From positions 124,001 through 188,000 of the forward strand of contig CAJQUW010007813.1 in NCBI GenBank assembly GCA_907163375.1: 64,000 nt of DNA. The letters run 5' to 3'. A program made the translations under genes and the position numbers. The notes under the pieces are model-generated. The model saw only the letters and a program-made list of their open reading frames with translations, was not told the DNA's origin and did no database searches. This document shows, one piece after another, positions 28,501 through 36,005 of this stretch (position 1 is its first letter; every line of letters starts with the position of its first letter). Source of the DNA: Prostheceraeus crozeri (taxonomy: Eukaryota; Platyhelminthes; Polycladida; Euryleptidae).

Positions 28501-30098
28501 TAATCAACGGAATTTAAACCAGTTTATGGCTGATTTGCCACGAGAACGCGTATCTCCATCAAGACCATTTTCTTGTGTTGGTATAGATTACGCCGGCCCA
28601 ATTCCAATAAGGACTGGTAGAGGACGTGGAGTGCGTACAGAAAAGGCATATGTTGCATTATTCGTTTGCTTCGCTACCAAGGCTGTTCACATTGAAACTG
28701 TGTCTTCTCTAAGTACAGCTGCCTTTCTTGCAGCACTGGATCGATTTATCTCACGAAGAGGTCTACCTTACCAAATTTACAGTGATAACGGCTCTAATTT
28801 CAAGGGTGCGAAACATGAAATCGCTGAATTGTACAAGATGTTAAATGATAAAGGTTTCAATACTACATGGTCAAGATATATGATGGATAAATCTATCAAA
28901 TGGATAATGATTCCTCCTCATGCTCCACAATTTGGGGGATTATGGGAAGCAGGAGTAAAAAGTGTGAAATATCATTTGCGTCGAGTTATTGGAACTACGT
29001 CTGTTACGTTTGAAGAGTTAATCACAATTTTATCTCGCATTGAAGCGTGTTTAAATTCAAGACCTCTAACCGAACTATCATCAGATCCTAATGATCTTCA
29101 ACCGCTTACGCCTGGGCATTTTTTGGTTGGTGGTCCGTTACTTGCTAGACCAGAGAAAGAACTGACAGGGATTAATTATTCCCGATTAGATCGTTGGCGT
29201 ATGGTTCAGGCAATGGTACAAGGATTTTGGAACAGATGGCGTAGTGATTATCTATCCATTTTACATCAAAGAAGAAAATGGGCGAAGGGTCAAGGTCGGA
29301 GATCTAGTATTACTCAGTGAGGATCATACTACACCACTTCAGTGGCCGTTAGCACGAATTTTGGAACTTTATCCTGGTCAAGATGGCGTTCCACGTGTTG
29401 CTAAGATAAAAACAAGGAACGGTATATTCACACGTCCTGTAATAAAATTACGTTTACTTTTTAATGAAACCGAATCAAAGTGAACATTTTATTGGCATGT
29501 ACGTCACTTAAGCTTTAACCATTTATGTATTTTTCAATGGTTTCGGAAACTAACTTTATCGTTAGTTTGGTGGGCGGTATGTTCACTATCTAGGTTATTA
29601 GTGGACTCATTTTCTGTAGGTCTGAAATCTTTGGTACTTTACCAGGGCCACTCAGTAGATATCATGGCCTAAAGCTAAGACATGTAATGTATGATATCTA
29701 TTACTATCTATGTGGTCCTTATGTTGGAATGATGACCAGCATGGTGCTTTTTGTAAATACCACGCATTTTGGTTTGAATTTAATTTGTGTTATAATCGCT
29801 ATGTAAATCTAGTATCTTGGCAAATACAGTCCTGGCTAGACGCGTTGGTCCTTTTGGTTTACTACGTAACACATTGGTGACGCTTAATTTTACATTTTTT
29901 CTTTCAGTCGTTATCGCCGTTATATTCATCTTGCTGATTTTGGCTGTACTTATCTTCTGTCGAAACTTCACAATTGAAAAAGGAGATTACGAAACTCACG
30001 AAGCAAAAGGTGCCGAAATGGTTGATCATCCTGATGTAGCTATCAGATTTGGAAGGACTGGACAACCTGAAATAAGTGGTCAGGAATGGTGGCTGTAA
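1297..30098 (+). CDS. Neurexin-IV / contactin-associated protein (CASPR)-like gene, C-terminal 775 residues
   Basis: A type I membrane adhesion protein of the neurexin-IV/CNTNAP family. In flies these organise septate junctions, and in vertebrates they organise paranodal junctions, with contactin partners outside and FERM-domain proteins inside. Eight exons (1297-1565, 2405-2622, 4059-4258, 10077-10246, 10516-11182, 11632-11913, 15456-15786, 29908-30098) have consensus splice sites. Their phases fit throughout, and their summed length of 2328 nt is 776 codons with the stop. Domain order is EGF, fibrinogen-like, LamG, EGF, LamG, one transmembrane helix and a short tail, as expected for the second half of the family; the discoidin domain and first two LamG domains are off window. 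The tail has a 4.1m-like GDYETHEAKGAE segment and ends EWWL, like the hydrophobic PDZ-ligand ends of this family. The last intron is 14.1 kb and full of transposons. Family assignment is secure; which orthologue is not. Confidence 0.93.
1566..2404. other. Intron, no recognisable content
   Basis: GT-AG intron of 839 bp between two exons of the fibrinogen-like domain. I see no coding or repeat signal in it. Confidence 0.8.
2405..2622 (+). CDS. CNTNAP-like exon: fibrinogen-like domain
   Basis: Acceptor tttacag at 2398-2404, donor gtaagt at 2623. It encodes KDGHVWTYVDHNAM and the block CQQEIFYRCKAAKLL typical of the CASPR fibrinogen-like module. It ends in phase 1. The open frame runs on into the intron to 3002, but the family match stops at the donor. 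Confidence 0.9.
2623..4058. other. Intron with two unidentified open frames
   Basis: GT-AG intron of 1436 bp. Plus-strand open stretches at about 3330-3632 (ending in an acidic PSDDDEL) and 3816-4040 (basic) lie close together and could be remnants of a DNA transposon. I could not match either to a family, and I do not annotate them as genes. Confidence 0.5.
4059..4258 (+). CDS. CNTNAP-like exon: end of fibrinogen-like domain
   Basis: Acceptor tcttacag, donor gtaagt. It encodes TWGWWIGRRGQPRYYWGD and the cysteine-rich GHRKCGCGVLGTC...TCNCD that marks CASPR proteins (compare the PYWGGS and CNCDAD segments of CNTNAP). It joins the previous exon through a split glycine codon and ends in phase 0. 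Confidence 0.93.
4259..5904. other. Intron part, no recognisable content
   Basis: First part of a 5.8-kb intron. Short AT-rich open stretches only; no gene, tRNA or transposon recognised before the LINE tail at 5.9 kb. Confidence 0.6.
5905..6123 (+). mobile_element. LINE (non-LTR retrotransposon) ORF2 C-terminal fragment
   Basis: An open frame of about 70 codons contains KRLCELCDDLKVEVLYHFMIE, then C and H residues, in the C-x2-C...H...C spacing found after the reverse-transcriptase domain in many LINEs (compare CxLCG...ETLEHFLLEC). Nothing 5' of this survives, as expected for a 5'-truncated insertion. The fragment ends exactly where sequence belonging to the next Tc1-like element seems to begin, so that element may have inserted into it. 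Confidence 0.55.
6269..7270 (-). pseudogene. Tc1/mariner-type transposase (copy A), one in-frame stop
   Basis: Cut-and-paste DNA transposase in the intron. An open stretch of 286 codons (7129-6269) contains the catalytic motifs LWTDESRF, FQDDNARPH and SPDLSPIEHCWDELGRR, giving the Tc1-type DDE triad, and ends RGGHTRF. Upstream in the same frame, from an ATG at 7270, lies the helix-turn-helix region (MAHDNFTRGMAIGMMRC, then WRWW and CRWKAEGNVEKKKG). It is interrupted by one TGA at 7156-7154. The length with this part is about 333 residues, normal for the family. The amino acid sequence matches the neighbouring copy B closely. I could not recognise terminal inverted repeats, so element ends are not given. 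It is probably inactive. Confidence 0.85.
7334..8467. other. Intron part between two Tc1-like transposases
   Basis: AT-rich intron with no gene recognised. It should include the termini of the two flanking Tc1-like elements, but no clear inverted repeats could be read by eye. Confidence 0.5.
8468..9538 (-). pseudogene. Tc1/mariner-type transposase (copy B) with a short intron and one frameshift
   Basis: Relative of copy A. From the ATG at 9538 it encodes the helix-turn-helix (MSQSEFVKGMAVGMLRCGKS...RWWSRW) and the GRPR hinge. The frame then meets a canonical 61-bp GT-AG intron (9177-9117; donor gtaagt, acceptor ctccgcag). Removing it restores PLS-LEHKRKRVEWC exactly, matching the uninterrupted PLSLDHRRRRVTWC of copy A. 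Next come WTDESRFTLDF, a single frameshift near 8945-8975, FQDDARPH (one asparagine shorter than copy A), and SPDLSPIEHAWDELGRK. It ends RGGHTRY. The frameshift makes it a probable pseudogene. Confidence 0.85.
9117..9177 (-). other. 61-bp spliceosomal intron inside a Tc1-like transposase
   Basis: On the minus strand the exon ends CCTCTAA, then gtaagtaatg. The acceptor is a T-run followed by ctccgcag, then GTCTCGAACAC. Splicing gives the residues P-L-S-L-E-H, aligned with P-L-S-L-D-H in copy A, where the genomic DNA is continuous. Unspliced, the frame stops three codons after the donor. Confidence 0.75.
9692..10076. other. Intron end, no recognisable content
   Basis: End of the 5.8-kb intron, finishing in tttctcttttctgcag. 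No gene seen. Confidence 0.6.
10077..10246 (+). CDS. CNTNAP-like exon: linker and start of third LamG domain
   Basis: Phase 0 start. It encodes DLPVTGIRLGNTGT, matching the DHLPVTQI linker of CNTNAP proteins, and GRLECRGD (compare GPLRCYGD), leading into the LamG beta-sandwich. It ends in phase 2 before gtaaat. Confidence 0.92.
10516..11182 (+). CDS. CNTNAP-like exon: LamG, EGF and start of last LamG
   Basis: The longest exon, 667 nt. It encodes the LamG core (EFDIMFLFKTTQPNGVF, NDNMWHVVRVERN, DGFLGCLSNFMYNG), then an EGF repeat (CHPRCESRPCYNKGEC, CECGLTSFRGYAC), then GASFIDGPYLRI of the last LamG domain. The order matches CASPR/Nrx-IV. It ends in phase 0 before gtaaga. The intron before it is only 269 bp. 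Confidence 0.94.
11183..11631. other. Intron, no recognisable content
   Basis: 449-bp GT-AG intron between two exons of the last LamG domain. No other signal seen. Confidence 0.8.
11632..11913 (+). CDS. CNTNAP-like exon: last LamG domain
   Basis: Exactly 94 codons, phase 0 at both ends. It encodes IGFKTKRKGGVLMLI, a LamG strand pattern, and NDQHHTLRFWRSQEGAV, the position of the NxxWHxV-like motif. Donor gtgagt. Confidence 0.9.
12076..13068 (+). mobile_element. RTE-type LINE fragment with 16-bp target-site duplication
   Basis: A 961-bp insertion (12092-13052) is flanked by identical copies of gacactagttgactag at 12076-12091 and 13053-13068. It carries reverse-transcriptase pieces: LHLAFLDL, KAFHRAPHEAIW, VGVHQRSALS, FILIMDTATR, LNVSKTEYL. 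These are followed by the C-terminal region with VVRPVILYGSQCW, HSWYGHVLRSDE and AADRAKWRTRSRRAD, which is typical of RTE-like elements. Stops interrupt it, and the segment between the MDTATR and LNVSKTEYL blocks lacks the catalytic YADD box, so there is an internal deletion as well as 5' truncation. The 3' end runs through gaggatgaagacgaa just before the duplication. The insertion is dead. Confidence 0.85.
13069..15455. other. Intron part, unassigned
   Basis: Remainder of the intron before the exon at 15456. Minus-strand open stretches at 13580-13810 and 14096-14404 read like degraded transposon coding sequence, but I cannot assign them. A short inverted similarity (cgaacctg with a gaattc core) occurs near 14,490-14,590. 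The intron ends in tgcttttgtcttcag. Confidence 0.4.
15456..15786 (+). CDS. CNTNAP-like exon: end of last LamG and juxtamembrane segment
   Basis: Encodes PKYIYIGRNATN, then GFEGCLYRMQFNNYFPLK, the conserved close of a LamG domain, then RCGIEEQ and a proline-rich stalk. It ends in phase 1 just before the transmembrane exon, 14.1 kb away. Donor gtaagt. Confidence 0.93.
15787..17039. other. First part of the 14.1-kb last intron, unassigned
   Basis: AT-rich, no gene recognised. An open stretch at 16769-17080 has no recognisable content, and its 3' end overlaps the LINE tail in another frame. Confidence 0.4.
17040..17275 (+). mobile_element. LINE ORF C-terminal fragment
   Basis: One frame reads NAIERRKLTKYKDL, then FFLQPVSVDTYGGYGELALALLKS. 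This resembles the extreme C-terminus of many animal LINE reverse-transcriptase ORFs (AEKRKxxKYxxL...FVPVAVETxGxxGxxALxFxKxL). Only about 60 codons are recognisable. No target duplication was found. Confidence 0.5.
18059..18361. mobile_element. 303-bp nested inverted-repeat element (MITE-like)
   Basis: Ends are inverted copies: caggcatgcgaattctcc at 18059 and the complement of ggagagttcgcatgcctg at 18344-18361. Subterminal tttccgcgtgggcccc blocks are also inverted (about 18,090 and 18,325). It is flanked by the 6-bp direct repeat taaaca (18053-18058 and 18362-18367). It has no coding capacity of its own. It lies inside the 3' end of the hAT transposase, so it inserted after the hAT element. 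Confidence 0.75.
18363..20930 (-). pseudogene. hAT transposase (BED finger to hAT dimerisation domain), broken
   Basis: From the N-terminus on the minus strand: a BED-type zinc finger (YCKSCLDG...STTNLIKHLLDRY, about 20,690-20,820); a 300-codon catalytic region (20,870-19,941) with RDICAWFARDMIPFSKVEG and DDSWILIAITL; an acidic segment of D/E runs in another frame (19,975-19,763); NRWNSILRMCQSV (about 19,180); LLDPRFCRLDD (about 18,840); and the C-terminal hAT dimerisation domain VLAVPATSTSVERLFSKLG (about 18,500). The acidic segment ends at a possible donor, gtaagg near 19,804, so part of the gap to 19.3 kb could be an intron. At least one true frameshift lies near 19,980. The C-terminal open frame runs into the nested element at 18361. 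Confidence 0.8.
19454..19525. repeat. 28-bp stem hairpin with 16-nt loop
   Basis: Arms 19454-19481 and 19498-19525 are reverse complements with a single mismatch (aagctttcggactatgtcc versus the complement of ggacatagtccaaaagctt). The loop is 19482-19497. It lies in the non-coding part of the hAT element. Confidence 0.9.
21746..24000. other. Intron part between the hAT and BEL/Pao elements
   Basis: AT-rich, with an AT-only stretch near 22,625-22,690. No gene recognised. The last five bases (cattg, 23996-24000) form the target duplication of the LTR element. Confidence 0.5.
24001..24292 (+). repeat. 5' LTR of the BEL/Pao element
   Basis: 292 bp, TGT...ACA ends, in direct orientation with the 3' copy at 29580. 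Confidence 0.95.
29580..29871 (+). repeat. 3' LTR of the BEL/Pao element
   Basis: 292 bp, about 99% identical by eye to the 5' copy. It is preceded by the purine-rich ggtgggcggta and followed by the target duplication cattg. Confidence 0.95.
29908..30098 (+). CDS. CNTNAP-like last exon: transmembrane helix and cytoplasmic tail
   Basis: Acceptor ttctttcag at 29899-29907, only 31 bp after the LTR element's target duplication. It encodes the membrane helix VIAVIFILLILAVLIFC, a juxtamembrane arginine, GDYETHEAKGAE (the 4.1m-type FERM-binding segment of neurexin/CASPR tails) and the C-terminus EWWL, then TAA. The short tail resembles neurexin-IV and CNTNAP2 more than CNTNAP1. Confidence 0.95.
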
Positions 30099-30691
30099 TA
30101 CTAGACATATCACTGATTGGTGCACGAATGTTAAACTTTCTGAAAGTTTCATTCGCACTCACGGATGACTGTACCATTTTTATCCATGTCTTCTATGTAA
30201 AGCCTTTCAGCATGATTGTAAATGTTGTTAATAGCTATTTTTCATAATGTATCAGTTATTAACTGATGCTGTTTGGCTTTACGTAGAAATCATGACGAAA
30301 AAGTGTTTTTAAATACCATTTTTTATTACTTGTTTATTGTATATTACCGCAGTTTGATACTACGACTGTACTTGACTGAACATTCCATTTGATTGACTTG
30401 CGTCCCCTTATTTATATTGCTGTATGACCCTACGCATATCTTTCAATGATTGGGCTCCATATACTATATTGGCTGTGTATATATTATCTTCTTATACATT
30501 CCGAAGTTGGAAGAAGTCGTTATTTTATCACACCAACTCAATGTGTACTTTACTTTTACAGTTAGATGTTGAATGTATCCTCATTTTGCCATAGGATGTA
30601 ATCACGATCTTGATTGCCTTTTTTCTGAATCAGCAGTTACCACAAGATCGGAATAAAATTCATGTGTACGCGCTTGGATGTTTTGAATAAA
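30099..30691 (+). other. 3' UTR with poly(A) signals of the CNTNAP-like gene
   Basis: AT-rich sequence after the stop. Two AATAAA signals lie at 30652-30657 and 30686-30691, the first strong candidates downstream, giving a 3' UTR of about 0.6 kb. Confidence 0.6.
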
Positions 30692-32691
30692 AATATGGGC
30701 TAGTAGTAAAGGTGCAAGTTTCTGAGTTTTAATCCACGAGTAGCTCACGGTTGGGGTTTCAGTTGCTTGCTTTTTTCTGAATTATTCGTTGTCAACCACA
30801 GGAGCCTATTTCCTGTTGTATCAAGCCTCACTTGCGTAGAGCATTATTTACCCCTCCCCTGAGACCTTAGCTTTTTCACACCCGTTGAGACCCGAGGAGG
30901 TCCAGTGGACCAGCGATTGCAAATACCCGGGTTTTTGCATCCACCCGGATGCTAAACCCGGGCGGATCCCGGATCCTATGATCAAAAGTGATAAAACTGC
31001 ATCTAATTCGTTTTAATTATCATGAAACATTGAACAGTTTGGTTCCTGAAATTAAGTTTAAATTATGCGTTTCATAATACATAAAAACATGCTATGAATT
31101 ATTATTGAAATCCTAGGATTTTGCTATCGCCAATCGTATTTGTCACTCTGGTTCTTAGTAATTATTACCTTTTTTTACAAAATATCATTACTAGATATCA
31201 ATGGATGATTACAAGTATCTAAAATAGCGGTAATACAATCTGAAACTGAGCATAGAGAAATGTGTAATCTTTCTTAAGAACTGTAACTGTAACCATGATT
31301 GTCAATCAAAAAAAACAATTTCAACAACGATGAACAAGTGTATCTAATTAAAAGAAAGGGAAGACATCAAACTTGCTTTTATTTGTGTTTACTTAACTAA
31401 TATGCGCATATCCAACTATTATAGACTTATTAATAACTACAGCTATTGTTCATTGTAAGGGTAAGGTAGTCGGATGTTTGGAGAAGCACATGGATCTTTC
31501 TTTGGAGTCCATGGATGTCCATTCATTCCTTGTTGTGGATTAGTAAAGTGGGTGCAGGGGTCACAAGTCTACAACGGTAACATTTGAAGCTGGGACATTC
31601 CCATAACGACGTCTAAATGTTTCATAATTTTAATAAACTTATAGTTAATAAGACTTAAGGTTTGCCATTAAGAGGACAGGTGGTGCGTTCCCACCGGCAG
31701 ACATTAAACGTTCAAGGCGCGTCAAACTTTTGACTATCCTAGGACTACATTTTAGAGCCAAACTTGACGAGATCGGTGTGGAGGACCTTCCCACTAGTCC
31801 ATTTTTCAATCAGCGCTTCTAAAGCGGGGCTGGACCTTACCCCTAATGGTCCTTTGACTTGTGATCCTCGACAAATGCATGAAGGTCTTAAAGCACAAAG
31901 ACTTGACGGATCTGATTGCGTGCCGGGCGGACCTTCCCGGGGGTCCATAACATAGCGCTATACGGGCTGGACTTCACCCTTAAGTGTACGAGATCGTACA
32001 AAGCCGCTTAACAAGTGATCTCCTTGGTCAAAGTTTCAGGCTCGATTGAATAGGAACTTATATATAAATAGACACTTAGTAATCACCATGTCAACCCCAT
32101 GGAGACCAGTACGTAGGTGTCCATTGATTCAGTGACTCAAATTCAAAGTGCATGAACTTAGGGGTCATTCAAGAGATCTAGACTAGGCTAGCAAAGTACG
32201 AGTATGTCTACACTACAATAAATTGCAGTGCAAAATTCTTTATCAGACACCGACGACCTTTTTCTGTTTTTCAGGGTATAGTCAGGCAGAATGACATAAT
32301 CCTTGAAATTCTAAATATCGAATTTATTGTATTACTAATAACAAATGCCATTTTACTTCTTCCGTGATTACTATTCAGCGCTATCTTTTTCCCACAGAAT
32401 TCGCTATCACATTTTTTATCGTGTCGGGTTTAAGAACGGAGTGGTTATTTCCATGAAAATAGCCAGCAAATCATTGTTGTCTGGAGGTTATTTTCAAGCT
32501 AATGCGATTCGTAGAAAATTCAGTACGGTATATCAAAATAATAGTTGTAGATTCTTCAGATATGCGTTTCCAAATAGTATTTATTTTACCTAATTTACTA
32601 ATAATTAGCCTACCTAATAGTGCATTTCTTAGTTTCCAAAATCCTCAACTAAGTACATACATGCAACGACCGCAATTGGAAAGTGTGGTTC
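30692..32691. other. Intergenic, one GC-rich block and a repeated short motif
   Basis: No gene recognised. At 30,908-30,975 a block rich in CCCGGG/CCCGGAT follows cagcgattgcaaatacccgg and looks like a transposon terminus, but no partner end was found. At about 31,785-31,990 the motif ggaccttnccc, often followed by ggtcc, occurs four times at uneven spacing. Confidence 0.4.
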
Positions 32692-35135
32692 TACCCGGGA
32701 CGAGCAAACCGAATAATTTTGTTAGAAACTTGCTAGCTGTTTGCTAATTTTGTGAAAAATAGAAAATTTGATAAATTCCTACTATGTTTGCTAATTGTGT
32801 TAGAGGCCTACCAGTTTCTAAGCAAAATAATAAAATTATAAAAAACTTTTTAATTTTGTTAAATATTTATGAAATATTAGTCAAATTATCCTAAATATCA
32901 GAACAAAACATTAACTAAATACATGTTTTCAGATAAGATCTGATATGCCATCCAAAACGCAGTGTGTTGTCAGGAGCATTAAACTTTTGATTGACAAGAA
33001 TCGATGAGAAATTGTCACAAAAGGCATTGATTCACTAATATCTCTCATTGAAGACCTGTGATTCGATGCTTGGTCAAATGAGCTTGAAAATAAGTTTCAG
33101 CACGAATGTAGCAATCAGATCTTGTGTTCGAAATTGTATGTTTTACTTCCATATTGCTTGTATGAATCTTGTGTATTATCTTTGTGAAAACTACTCGATA
33201 CGTCATGATATGAGCCTTAAATCGAAGAAACAGTTTAAGTCGTGTGAAATTTCACCGACTCTGAGATCCTATCGAACTGTAGTAATCGCTTCGAACTTGC
33301 TCTAATCGTTCTCAGGAAACGATAGGAATTCCCGTGACGAGAATCCTATATTGGATGCTATATTTAGAAGTCTGTATAAGGCGCTCAGAGAGTTGCTATC
33401 ATTTCCCGATGTTTCACGAGTGTGTCACGAGCATGTTGCACGAGTAATCAGTTTTCATGATTATTTCTAAAGCATTACTTTATTCTAATGCATCCCAACC
33501 TCTGCAATTATCTAATTTATATTTCTGACCTATTCTGAGAGGGGATTATCATGTCTTCAAGATGGCGAGCCTCCCGACTTCGAACATTGCAAAGCACTTC
33601 CTCGCCGCGCTCTACGTCTACCAGTCAGTTCACGGATTCCTCATGTAGTGTGTGGGTGTGATTCCGCTCGTCGAAGTGAAGACTGATGGCGCTGTTTTCT
33701 CTATTCATTGAAGATAATATGCATGTTGCCATCCTTTGTTTAAGATCATTAGCGTCGATTGTCCAGATGGAGTGTATATGGTGTGCGTCACTATTATTCA
33801 GACATGTGAGTAGCAAATGTATTTGTAAATCAGGTGTAAAAACAGATGACTTGAAAAAACATTCTAAGCTAACCATTCAAATTATAATGTCCTTCAATTA
33901 CCAAATAAAATGTACATTCAGTTAAAGAATTGATCGTGTGATTCATCATGATAGGAGATGGAGACTTCGATCCTTGATAATGAGGCATATTTCCCAAAAA
34001 TAGTGGTAAATATACATTAATTTCCTCCATAAAAAAATTGCAAGCGTTCTCCGGATTCTCTATTAGAATCCGCAGCTGCGGCTGTCTTTCAGTGGGTGTT
34101 TCATTTGGGAGCTGGTCGGTACGATGATGATAGTGTGGTCCCTCATCAAATCGTATCAAATCATAAGAAAGATAACTCTCTGAAATTCATCAGCATCGAG
34201 TATAGAGAGAGAATCCATATTTTATGGACAATTCTCACCATGACAGCGCGCACCGCTTAGCAATGTGCACAGCAGTCGTCTCATGCGTCATTGAATCTAC
34301 CGAAAATCTATTCTTGAGAGAGAAAGGGATAACTAAAAAGTAGTCCACCAATGTGGCATTGAAACTGTCTAAGATACATGACTGAAGTGAAGTGGTCGTG
34401 CTAAAAATCAGGATCACAGGGCTTCTTTGGGACCACACTATTATCAATGTACCAGTTGGTCGTATGGAAAAGGATTGAATCTTCTTTTAATTCGCTGATT
34501 GATACTGTCGATAATGTAGCTTGCGTGCACATCTAAACCGTCGTTTGTCAGGCCTACATGCAAGGTTGGCATATTTTTTTAAATACGAATTTTTGTGGTT
34601 TCATAGGTCAAATGCTTCACTGTATAATTTGGATTTGTGCAAGACATTTGAGGGTACGTTATTGTTACTGATTTCAGTTAATGGGGAAATCATTTGACAT
34701 CAAATATCAAATCGGATTTTCTGCTTAACCGGCATATGTTGTCCACCGTGCGAAAATGTGTTACGGATTAATTCGTGCTGTTGTAAATTATTGGGATGAT
34801 AAAAGATACTAAGATAGTTAAAAATATCACCTGATTGATTCTTATAATAGAAGCTCAATCAAAACCTGTGTCATCTTACTATTTTTCAATTATGTTATAT
34901 TCTGTATGCCCTATTCCTTCTCTTATGTGCGTCAAACACATTCAATACTTTTTGCAGCAAAAACTCTATTGTGCATTTCAGACCGCAATATCATTGTCTA
35001 TCAAAGAGATATCATAAATGGGAACTGATTGAAACTGACCAAACCAGTACAATTGATGGTAGAGGAACAATTACGACAGTTCTGTAGGCTGACATCTGCT
35101 GATGAGGTGAGTCTTTAAATTATGTGATTCTTTGC

Positions 35136-35351
35136 CACTGCCTCCGAATGTTTTGGTTTTAGCAGCAGTGAGTTTTTCTGCTGTTAATCCTTGGAGCATT
35201 TCGTAGCAGGATGACTTCGATCAACAGTTATAATGTATAAATATGTAGGGCTATTCTTGTCACTGCCTCCGAATGTTTTGGCTTTAGCAGCATTAAGTTT
35301 TTCTGCTGTTAATCCTTGGAGCATTTCGTAGCAGGATGACTTCGATCAACA
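35136..35351. repeat. 91-bp direct duplication, period 125 bp
   Basis: Copies at 35136-35226 and 35261-35351 (cactgcctccgaatgttttgg ... gacttcgatcaaca) differ at only a few positions and are separated by 34 bp of unrelated sequence. Confidence 0.85.
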
Positions 35352-35384
35352 ATATATTCAATTAATATCAACGGTAAATTTCAT

Positions 35385-35640
35385 CAATGTTTTGCTACGG
35401 CGTAGGTTAACTGTAGTTTTATCAATAGAATGTGAGCGGTCTGCGAACCCACTTTATGCGTCAAGATCAAACCCACAAGTTTTATGATGTGTAAATTATA
35501 CATGTTATAATTATAATGCAATATATTTACACATCGTTAGACTTAGTTTCATCTTGACTCATTAAGTGGATTCGCAGGATGCTCACATTTTATTGATAAA
35601 ACTACGGTTCATCTACGATATATGCTGTGGCAAAATATTG
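35385..35640. repeat. Foldback (palindromic) repeat, about 256 bp
   Basis: The left arm (gtagttttatcaatagaatgtgagc, then ctgcgaacccactttatgcgtcaagat) is mirrored by the right arm, whose complement reads gtagttttatcaataaaatgtgagc, then ctgcgaatccactt and gagtcaagatga. The arms extend outward with weaker pairing. No coding content; a foldback MITE is the likely identity. Confidence 0.8.
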
Positions 35641-36005
35641 GGGCATGTCTAGAAATCATTCTAAAAATGTTTCAAGATAACATTTTCATAATATTCTCAT
35701 GTATTGTCATTTGAACATATAACATTTTTTGGAATGTTTTTATAGCAAATTCACGACATTTTCTGAACAGTTTTAGAATGTTTTTTGTTGGGAATTCACG
35801 TAAGAGTTGTGTAAGATAATATCAGAGAGAAATTTGAGACATTTTATTAGAATTTTACCAAAATAATTTGCTATTTGCTAAAAATTGGCAAATCATCAGC
35901 TATGTTAGATAAATATTTGTTAAAATTTTAGTAGAAGTTTAGTAAAATGTTGTCAAGTATTTGCCAAATATTTAACAAAAGCATCTGGTGTGTTCGTCCC
36001 GGGTA

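Larger units (their letters stand above)
24001..29871 (+). mobile_element. BEL/Pao LTR retrotransposon, 5.87 kb, full-length structure, broken
   Basis: Fossil LTR element. The two LTRs (24001-24292, 29580-29871) are both 292 bp, start TGT and end ACA, and differ at about two positions by eye. A 5-bp duplication cattg flanks it (23996-24000, 29872-29876). Parts in order: Gag with DUF1759-type region (about 24.4-25.25 kb), zinc knuckles (25.36-25.56 kb), retropepsin-like protease (25.66-25.8 kb, LLDSGSQASF), Pao-type reverse transcriptase (26.45-27.2 kb, FYVDD), RNase H region (27.4-27.9 kb), integrase with zinc-binding and DDE core (28.3-29.0 kb) and the C-terminal domain (29.26-29.48 kb). The coding region has about four breaks. 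LTR similarity points to a recent insertion. Confidence 0.93.
32692..36005. mobile_element. Probable non-autonomous DNA transposon with TA duplication, 3.3 kb
   Basis: The left end cccgggacgagcaaacc (32694-32710) and the complement of the right end (cccgggacgaacacacc, 35987-36003) match at 15 of 17 positions. Each end is followed inward by AT-rich sequence with repeated tttgctaa/tttgttaa words. Both ends abut TA, as after a TA-targeting transposase. No transposase is readable inside; short open frames near 33.6-34.4 kb have no recognisable content. The interior holds a foldback repeat (35385-35640) and a 91-bp duplication (35136-35351), so it may be composite. Superfamily unknown. Confidence 0.5.
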
